Source of the DNA: Bacillota bacterium
GTDB lineage: Bacteria; Bacillota; Clostridia; DSM-8532
Reading direction: 5' to 3'
Assembly: GCA_023459915.1 (NCBI GenBank)
Contig: JAEWSN010000050.1
Coordinates: forward strand, 1 to 9,129
Length of the DNA stretch: 9,129 bases
Position 1 is the first letter of the stretch. Each line of letters opens with the position of its first letter. Positions 1-6,572 of the stretch are shown here, piece after piece. The notes beneath the pieces are model-generated. The model was not told the origin of the DNA. It did no database searches and saw only the letters and a program-made list of their open reading frames with translations. The translations under genes and the position numbers were made by a program.

Positions 1-241
1 ACAGCAGCATGGCCATCATCAGCTCGCTGATGCCGCGAAATCCGGAGAACACGGAAGTCTCCCGCCGCATGAGGATGCGCATCTCCTTGATGCCCTCCAC
101 GGTGGGCGGATACGGCATGTCGGCCAGCAGCAACGCCCCGAACTGCCGTGCCAAGGTGTATTCCCAGGGGAATCCACGGCGCAGCAGGTCATGGCAGGTG
201 ATGTATTGCTTGAGCAGGTTGGTGGTATCCATCGTGTTCAT
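1..241 (-). CDS. DUF4003-like protein, N-terminal part (runs off left edge)
   Basis: The first 80 residues of a minus-strand gene are visible; it starts MNTMDTTNLLKQYI and continues past base 1. The arrangement (L-x-R-G-F-x-W-E near residues 20-27, then a hydrophobic ALLLAD-like stretch, an I-K-E segment and a T-S-V-F-S-x-F-R-G segment near 64-71) matches my memory of the start of DUF4003, a roughly 300-residue family of unknown function found mostly in Firmicutes. The ATG at 241-239 overlaps the stop of the upstream GH106-like gene (ATGA), and AAGGAG at 253-248 lies 6 nt before it, so the two genes are probably transcribed together and translationally coupled. No signal peptide is visible, so a cytoplasmic location is likely. 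The family assignment is from pattern memory and only a quarter of the protein is visible. The plus-strand reading of the same bases is a shadow. Confidence 0.72.
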   Translation of the reverse strand, partial: MNTMDTTNLLKQYITCHDLLRRGFPWEYTLARQFGALLLADMPYPPTVEGIKEMRILMRRETSVFSGFRGISELMMAMLL

Positions 242-2922
242 GTGTTTCTCCTTGTCCGGTACATCATGACGGGGCCCATCAAACCGGATCGCAGCCCCGG
301 CATTGTCCCCGGCTTTTCACGGACCGCTTCCGGCTCATAACGGTGGGCCAGGCTGTTGACCACTTCCAGCCTCAGGTGATTGATACCCCCGCGGAGCCAT
401 CCGGTCACATCCAATCGATACGGCGACCACAGCAGGGAGTCTGCCTGCCGTCCGTTCACCCAGACACGCAGCAGCTCGCCGACATCCCCAAAATCCAGCC
501 AGCGGCAGGCATCGGGGTCAGACCCCACATCCACCGCGCGCTCATAGAAAAGGCTTCCGCAATACCCGTCAAGCCCCGGCAGCGCTGCCCACGGCACCAG
601 GGTCTCCAGTGTCAGCGGGCCGGTCAGCGGGCCACCCGAAAGCGTCCAACCCATGGACAAATTCTCGGCAACGTCCACTTCGCCCCCCGCCAGTGTTCGA
701 ACCGGCTGAGCAACCGTTGTTGTAATCGTTGTGACGACCGGCATGGCGGCCGACGCAACGGCTGGCGGAACGGCCGGCGGGGCAACCGATTCTCCGCAAA
801 CGCACAGCACCAGGACTTCCCGCCGCTCAATCCGCACGGACACTTCGACGGTGCCGGCCATGCCGCGGCGCTGAAGTGGCACCGTCCGAACAGCCCCAGT
901 CCAGGGATGCCAAATCTCCAATCCGCCGGTATCGGGCCCGCAAGGCAACTGCAAGACAGCGGTCTCCGCCGCGTCGCCCTCGTTCCCCAGCAAATGGAAC
1001 CGGCAACCCAGTTTTTCCAGCGTGACAAGCCGCAACGACCGATGATTGGATTTCAGGCATGGTTCATCCCCCCTGCCGGCTGCCGCTGCGGCATACCCTT
1101 CCCATTGCGCCTCATGGTCACAGACCTGTCCGCCGGTTGCGGCAAATTGCGTCAGCAGTGTCCGCGCCTCCTCCGGGAGCACCTCCCGTGCCTCCACCAT
1201 CACCGTGTCATAACAGGCCTCCCCGACCTTCAGCCGTCCATCCGGGGTGATGGACGCGCCGGCGGACAGCCAGGCGTCCTGCAGATAATGAAACCCCACC
1301 CCCCGCCGGTACAGCGGCAGGGCGCACCGCCACGGCACCCAGTCCCCGCGGCAGATCACCGCCACACGGGCCACTTCCCGGCTGTCGGTCCGCAGCCAGG
1401 ACATGCGGCGGATATACTGCGAAAACAGGCCGAACTCCGGCCACCAGATGTTGTGGGGCCCCACGTCCGGCGGGCGTTCCCCGTAACGGCCCGGGCCGTC
1501 CACCGACGCGAAGAACGCGTGCGGGATGATGAGGTTGGTTCCCCGCAAAAACAGCCAGTCGAGCATCCATTTCATGTCGTCGGCGGAAAACGCCCACTGG
1601 ATGCCGTCCGGTCCGCAGCAGCCGAAGCATTCATTCGCATTCCGGCGGCGGCCAAGATACCGGGCGGTGTCCGCCGCACTCTTGGCCATGGTGCTGTGCG
1701 GACCGGCAACCGATTTCTCCTGCTCCGGGCCAACCCACCGCCACACCAAATCCTGGCCGGGGATGCCGAAATGCGTCAGCGCGCCGACATCCATGCTCCC
1801 TTCGGGATGCCCGGCCAGCGCGAGCCCATGTGCGACGCACCATTGCGCCAGGGGCTGGTAGTAGGATGCGTCCAGCCGCCGCGCCACCGCCTGGCGGTAC
1901 CGCCGGCGCACCGTTTCATGGGCGCCGTCCGCCGCTTCGCAGACCAGGAGGGCCAGCGCTGTTTCGGGCAACCCGGCCGCCTGCCAGTCCCGGAGAAAGT
2001 CCCAGGTCCACGGAAGCAGCCCGGGAGCGGCATTTCGCCCAAGAATGCAGGGCTCATCGGTAAAAAAGCCGATGACCGCGCGGCCAAAATGGCGCTGGAG
2101 CCATTGGGCATACCGTTCATGCGTCAGGGTCAGAAAGGTCCGCACGGCGTCGGGATTGAGCAAATCCGCGGAGGGCGGCGCGTCCGGCTCGCCGTCATCC
2201 TCCCCGAAGTGCAGCCCCCGGATGGTGCCTCCGGATGGCGTCGCCACAAAAAGCAGCATCCGCCACCGGCCTTCCCCGGGCAGGACCACCATGGCAATTC
2301 CTTCCTCAACCTGCACCGGCAATGTGTCTTCAGGAATAATACAAAGCCCTTGCGCCGTCTCTCCGGCTTGCGTGCCGGCAGTGTCACCCTCCCGGCCCAC
2401 CATCGGCACCCCGTCACGCGCCGCGCTGTCCGATGCGTCCGATGCTGGCGGTTCGGCGGCATCGGACAGGCGAACCGCCAGCACCGACACCAGCTGCTCC
2501 TCCGGCGCCAGCGCCAACGCGCGCCGGCAGGTGCCGGGCCCCTGCGGCAGCGGCAGCAACCGTGCACGCAGCCCGACGGAAGCAAACACCGGGTTCGCCT
2601 TCACGACAAGTCCGTGGGCGGATCCGGACGGATACATCGCCTCATCGTACAGCAGCACACGCATGTCATGGGCGGCCGCAAACCGCACCGCATGGCGTAC
2701 CATCGCCATGAAGGATTCTGACAGATACGGCATGCTGCGGGGCATGCCAATGCGTGGATGCAGCACAAACCCGGTGACGCCCTTGGCCAGAAAGTCCCGC
2801 AGCTGTTCCTCGATGCGGGCCGGCGTCATTTCGTCGTTCCAAAACCAGAACGGCATGGGGCCATATTCGGCAGGCGGGGATAAAAACGCGGCGCGCAGCG
2901 CGTCCGTACAACTTGTCATCAT
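238..2922 (-). CDS. GH106-like glycoside hydrolase (alpha-L-rhamnosidase-related), cytoplasmic
   Basis: This 894-residue protein has the hallmarks of the large GH106-related group: P-F-W-F-W-N-D near 24-30, G-F-V-L-H-P-R-I-G near 51-59, Y-D-E-A-M-Y-P-S-G near 92-100, F-F-T-D-E-P near 286-291, a G-H-P-E-G segment near 371-375, N-A-N-E-C-F-G near 428-434 and R-G-T-N-L-I-I-P-H-A-F near 460-470. The C-terminus (about 745-890) looks like the jelly-roll sugar-binding domain shared with GH2 enzymes (W-V-N-G near 821, W-S-P-Y-R-L-D-V-T near 832-840, then a G-x-N-x-L-x-x-x-V-x-N pattern). Acidic residues in TDEP and NEC are candidate catalytic residues, but I cannot assign them. The family includes alpha-L-rhamnosidases, though many members are uncharacterised, so the substrate is open. 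There is no signal peptide, so it should act on imported glycosides. Oddities are an Ala/Asp/Ser-rich insert at about 154-190 and a Pro/Val/Thr-rich linker at about 713-741. The start is the first of two tandem ATGs, with GGGAGG at 2936-2931 and 8 nt spacing. Confidence 0.82.
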   Translation of the reverse strand: MMTSCTDALRAAFLSPPAEYGPMPFWFWNDEMTPARIEEQLRDFLAKGVTGFVLHPRIGMPRSMPYLSESFMAMVRHAVRFAAAHDMRVLLYDEAMYPSGSAHGLVVKANPVFASVGLRARLLPLPQGPGTCRRALALAPEEQLVSVLAVRLSDAAEPPASDASDSAARDGVPMVGREGDTAGTQAGETAQGLCIIPEDTLPVQVEEGIAMVVLPGEGRWRMLLFVATPSGGTIRGLHFGEDDGEPDAPPSADLLNPDAVRTFLTLTHERYAQWLQRHFGRAVIGFFTDEPCILGRNAAPGLLPWTWDFLRDWQAAGLPETALALLVCEAADGAHETVRRRYRQAVARRLDASYYQPLAQWCVAHGLALAGHPEGSMDVGALTHFGIPGQDLVWRWVGPEQEKSVAGPHSTMAKSAADTARYLGRRRNANECFGCCGPDGIQWAFSADDMKWMLDWLFLRGTNLIIPHAFFASVDGPGRYGERPPDVGPHNIWWPEFGLFSQYIRRMSWLRTDSREVARVAVICRGDWVPWRCALPLYRRGVGFHYLQDAWLSAGASITPDGRLKVGEACYDTVMVEAREVLPEEARTLLTQFAATGGQVCDHEAQWEGYAAAAAGRGDEPCLKSNHRSLRLVTLEKLGCRFHLLGNEGDAAETAVLQLPCGPDTGGLEIWHPWTGAVRTVPLQRRGMAGTVEVSVRIERREVLVLCVCGESVAPPAVPPAVASAAMPVVTTITTTVAQPVRTLAGGEVDVAENLSMGWTLSGGPLTGPLTLETLVPWAALPGLDGYCGSLFYERAVDVGSDPDACRWLDFGDVGELLRVWVNGRQADSLLWSPYRLDVTGWLRGGINHLRLEVVNSLAHRYEPEAVREKPGTMPGLRSGLMGPVMMYRTRRNT
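514..527. repeat. GGGGTCAGACCCCA element, copy 1 (inside the GH106-like gene)
   Basis: The 14-base string GGGGTCAGACCCCA, whose first 13 bases form a 5-bp inverted repeat (GGGGT/ACCCC) around a 3-base centre, occurs here inside the coding sequence, where the minus strand encodes part of V-G-S-D-P-D. The identical string occurs at 6493-6506. Here it may simply be codon choice; the other copy is intergenic. Confidence 0.5.
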
Positions 2923-2987
2923 GAGTCAATCCTCCCGTAAACAGCCCGGCGTGTCGCGGGCAACCCCGCTTCCACCGTGCCACCCCT

Positions 2988-3016
2988 ATCATAACTGTCC
3001 CAGCCATTGCTGCACA
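2988..3016 (-). promoter_or_regulatory. Possible promoter for the GH106-like/DUF4003-like operon
   Basis: On the minus strand TATGAT (2993-2988, 5 of 6 to the -10 consensus) follows TGTGCA (3016-3011, 3 of 6 to the -35 consensus) by exactly 17 nt. It would give a leader of roughly 55-60 nt before the ATG at 2922. The weak -35 suggests either low activity or activator dependence. It is a pattern match only. Confidence 0.4.
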
Positions 3017-3103
3017 GTATGACCGTCATCCTCTTCTCGTCCGCCGGTGCACAGGTTGTACGTCATGCGCTTTATCCCTGCTTCCGGATACAGTCCTTTA
3101 TTG

Positions 3104-3160
3104 CGGAAACCGACCAGTTTCCACATGCCGGAACACCCGGCGGAAAAAGGTCGGTTTCCG
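3104..3160. repeat. Long interrupted inverted repeat (hairpin)
   Basis: CGGAAACCGACC (3104-3115) and GGTCGGTTTCCG (3149-3160) are perfect 12-bp complements. Inside them TTTCC (3118-3122) can pair with GGAAA (3142-3146), and GCCGG (3127-3131) with CCGGC (3137-3141) around a 5-base AACAC loop, so one continuous 57-nt hairpin with small interruptions is possible. No T-run follows on either strand, so it is not a standard intrinsic terminator. It lies between the two predicted promoters, about 80 nt upstream of the hppA -35, so it may be a DNA element or an interspersed repeat rather than part of either leader. Confidence 0.7.
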
Positions 3161-3204
3161 TCGAATCGGATTGTTTTGTGCATATTGACGATTGCATCTT
3201 TGGC

Positions 3205-3219
3205 ATGATACCGTATCAT
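3205..3219. promoter_or_regulatory. Perfect 15-bp palindrome, operator-like
   Basis: ATGATACCGTATCAT has two perfect 7-base arms around one central base. It is centred about 27 bp upstream of the first base of the hppA -35 box. The size and symmetry fit a dimeric helix-turn-helix regulator; its position just upstream of the -35 would suit an activator for hppA or a repressor for a leftward promoter. No regulator gene is visible in the window, so the protein that would bind it is unknown. Confidence 0.5.
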
Positions 3220-3238
3220 CGGGAGCAAATGATTGTTT

Positions 3239-3267
3239 TTGACACTGAATTTGTTCCCGGACATTAT
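3239..3267 (+). promoter_or_regulatory. Promoter for hppA
   Basis: A perfect -35 box TTGACA (3239-3244) is followed after 17 nt by CATTAT (3262-3267, 4 of 6 to TATAAT). Transcription would begin near 3273-3275, giving a leader of about 63 nt. ATCGA (3266-3270) and TCGAT (3274-3278) form a small inverted repeat over the start point, which could be an additional control site or chance. Confidence 0.6.
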
Positions 3268-3336
3268 CGAGAATCGATGCTGTTCCTCCGCACCCGCAGT
3301 CACACAAGGTTGTCGCAGAAAAGGAGAGTGAAGATC

Positions 3337-5511
<2,175 letters not shown>

Positions 5512-5525
5512 TACCGGTGCGTGTC

Positions 5526-5564
5526 GGGCAAACAACCACGCAGTCTGTGCGTCGCTGTTTGCCC
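5526..5564 (+). other. Two-part hairpin downstream of hppA
   Basis: GGGCAAACA (5526-5534) and TGTTTGCCC (5556-5564) are perfect 9-bp complements. Inside, ACGCA (5538-5542) pairs with TGCGT (5548-5552) around a GTCTG loop, leaving 3-base internal loops on both sides. It starts 14 nt after the hppA stop. No T-run follows, so it is not a canonical intrinsic terminator; it could stabilise the mRNA 3' end, assist termination with another factor, or act as a DNA site. Confidence 0.65.
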
Positions 5565-5583
5565 AACAGGCAGCCCATAAACG

Positions 5584-5640
5584 GTTGCGCGTTCAATCGG
5601 GCAACCTGTGGCAGTTGTCCGTTCAACTGTGCAACCGGTG
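5584..5640 (+). repeat. Degenerate tandem direct repeat upstream of the 256-aa gene
   Basis: Two copies with a 30-nt period, compared over 26 positions at 5585-5610 and 5615-5640, match at 20. The shared core is GTTG-n-n-CGTTCAA followed four bases later by GCAACC (GTTCAA at 5591-5596 and 5621-5626). In the first copy GGTTGC (5583-5588) and GCAACC (5601-5606) also form a 6-bp inverted repeat. The second copy overlaps the expected -35 region of the promoter ending in TATAAG. Two sites about three helical turns apart and overlapping a weak -35 are typical of activator or repressor binding sites. Confidence 0.55.
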
Positions 5641-5648
5641 GGTATAAG
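5621..5648 (+). promoter_or_regulatory. Probable promoter for the 256-aa gene
   Basis: TATAAG (5643-5648) matches 5 of 6 bases of the -10 consensus. No good -35 exists at 17 nt; GTTCAA (5621-5626, 16-nt spacer) or TTCAAC (5622-5627, 15-nt spacer) are the nearest candidates, and both lie inside the second direct repeat. Transcription would start near 5655, giving a leader of about 60 nt before the ATG at 5717. Confidence 0.4.
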
Positions 5649-5716
5649 ATGAGTATGAGGACATGAACCGCATCACCACATCCATACCCCGCCCATCACG
5701 GATCAGGAGGTGCTCC

Positions 5717-6487
5717 ATGTATCAAACACATATCTACATGACCGTATTCCCAACCGAAGCCCTGATTGTCTCCATGCTCGATCCCGAGCAGTTCGGCGCC
5801 TATATGGCCACCGGCAGCAAAACCGGATCCCATGAGCGGCTGATCTTCGTGGAGATCAACGGGGAGTTTGGCGACGATTTCGACTGGGCTTACGCGCGTG
5901 AAAACGCGGTCGCCCATGAAGACGGCAGTCCAAAGAACTCATTGTACCTGTCCGTCTATCGCGTGCTCGAACGCGTGCCGCTGAACAAACTGATGAACCT
6001 GTACCTCACAACCTCCGACGGCCGCACCCTGGCCTTGCGGCAAAGCGCTTTTCCGGAAACACAGGAACCTGCGCCGTACTATTTGTACCAGGATCTCTGT
6101 CCGGTGAGCGCGCTGGTGGTCAGCTCGCTGCAACCCAGGGATTTCGGGGATTACATGGTCTCGGCGGATGTCAAAATCAGCCTGCCCACCCTCTGCTTCG
6201 CGGATGTGAAGGTCATCGACATCAAGGATCCGGTCCGCACCGGCAACATCGGCCCCATGTACGACCGGAACCTGAGCCATCTCAACGAGTGCATCAAGGC
6301 CGTCACGGAACGCGGCAAGCAGACAAAGATGCTCGAACGCACCTTTGCGGGCCGTTTCACCTTCCAAATCATCCGTTCCGGCATCGCTTTCGTCAACAAG
6401 ACCGGCCGGGTCTGGTACGCCATGCCCACCCGGGAGGAGCTGACAGCCCGCCATTACGACTGGGGCCGCTCCGCCATGATTCTGTAA
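5717..6487 (+). CDS. Protein of unknown function with internal duplication
   Basis: I do not recognise this 256-residue protein. It has no signal peptide or membrane span, so it is probably cytoplasmic. Its clearest trait is a duplication: residues 14-30 (E-A-L-I-V-S-M-L-D-P-E-Q-F-G-A-Y-M) and 131-147 (S-A-L-V-V-S-S-L-Q-P-R-D-F-G-D-Y-M) share 10 of 17 residues in the order A-L-V-S-L-P-F-G-Y-M. Each is followed by a beta-strand-like hydrophobic run (L-I-F-V-E-I near 42-47; L-C-F-A-D-V near 159-164), so it may be two copies of a domain of about 120 residues. The C-terminus is rich in aromatic and basic residues. The start is ATG 5717, with AGGAGG at 5705-5710 and 6 nt spacing; the longer reading from 5663 has a poorer site and adds 18 unremarkable residues. 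It probably has its own promoter and ends at a strong terminator. Base use resembles its neighbours, so there is no sign of recent transfer. Confidence 0.88.
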   Translation: MYQTHIYMTVFPTEALIVSMLDPEQFGAYMATGSKTGSHERLIFVEINGEFGDDFDWAYARENAVAHEDGSPKNSLYLSVYRVLERVPLNKLMNLYLTTSDGRTLALRQSAFPETQEPAPYYLYQDLCPVSALVVSSLQPRDFGDYMVSADVKISLPTLCFADVKVIDIKDPVRTGNIGPMYDRNLSHLNECIKAVTERGKQTKMLERTFAGRFTFQIIRSGIAFVNKTGRVWYAMPTREELTARHYDWGRSAMIL

Positions 6488-6492
6488 CCAAT

Positions 6493-6506
6493 GGGGTCAG
6501 ACCCCA
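6493..6506. repeat. GGGGTCAGACCCCA element, copy 2 (intergenic)
   Basis: This copy is identical over 14 bases to 514-527. It lies 5 nt after the stop of the 256-aa gene and just before the terminator hairpin. With the preceding T (6492) the arms TGGGGT and ACCCCA are 6 bp long around CAG. I recall this core being a common palindromic interspersed sequence in several bacterial genomes, but I cannot verify that here. Confidence 0.5.
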
Positions 6507-6510
6507 GTCA

Positions 6511-6543
6511 AAAGCCCCGCGGCAATTACCTCGGGGCTTTTTT
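6511..6543. terminator. Bidirectional intrinsic terminator between convergent genes
   Basis: AAAGCCCCG (6511-6519) and CGGGGCTTT (6532-6540) form a perfect 9-bp stem with a 12-base loop, followed on the plus strand by a run of six T (6538-6543). On the minus strand the same stem ends in four T. It lies 24 nt after the stop of the plus-strand 256-aa gene and about 30 nt after the stop of the minus-strand GH9 gene, so it probably serves both. Confidence 0.88.
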
Positions 6544-6572
6544 GCGCGTGGGGTGAATGTGGACGCCAGGCC

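Larger units (their letters stand above)
2923..3336. other. Divergent intergenic region between the GH106-like gene and hppA
   Basis: This 414-nt stretch has no supportable gene. An open reading frame extends upstream of hppA to 3007, but its translation is not membrane-like and carries no family signal until 3337, so I treat it as non-coding. From left to right it holds the GH106-like ribosome binding site, a probable leftward promoter (3016-2988), a small TATCC/GGATA inverted repeat (3073-3077 with 3086-3090), a long imperfect hairpin (3104-3160), a perfect 15-bp palindrome (3205-3219), a rightward promoter (3239-3267) and the hppA ribosome binding site. The base composition is locally richer in A+T than the flanking genes, which fits regulatory DNA. 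Confidence 0.7.

Noticed and set aside
9..269. 86-residue open frame on the plus strand at the left edge
   Set aside because: It is antisense to the DUF4003-like coding start, which has a good ribosome binding site and an ATGA overlap.
343..2721. 792-residue open frame on the plus strand
   Set aside because: It is antisense to the GH106-like gene, has no recognisable family features and a skewed Arg/Pro/His-rich composition, which is typical of a shadow frame in high-G+C DNA.
2975..2986. T-box-like string GGGGTGGCACGG on the minus strand upstream of the GH106-like gene
   Set aside because: It resembles the start of the T-box core (GGGTGGNACCGCG) but the sequence then diverges, and I see no Stem I, no matching antiterminator or terminator pair and no amino-acid-related gene downstream.
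3098..3307. 69-residue Cys-containing open frame on the minus strand in the intergenic region
   Set aside because: It has a non-ATG start without a ribosome binding site, and it covers the hppA promoter, the palindrome and the hairpin. The CxC/CxxC-like spacing looks accidental.
5663..5716. Longer start (ATG 5663) for the 256-aa gene
   Set aside because: The ribosome binding site there is weak and only about 15 nt from the predicted -10, whereas AGGAGG with ideal spacing precedes ATG 5717.
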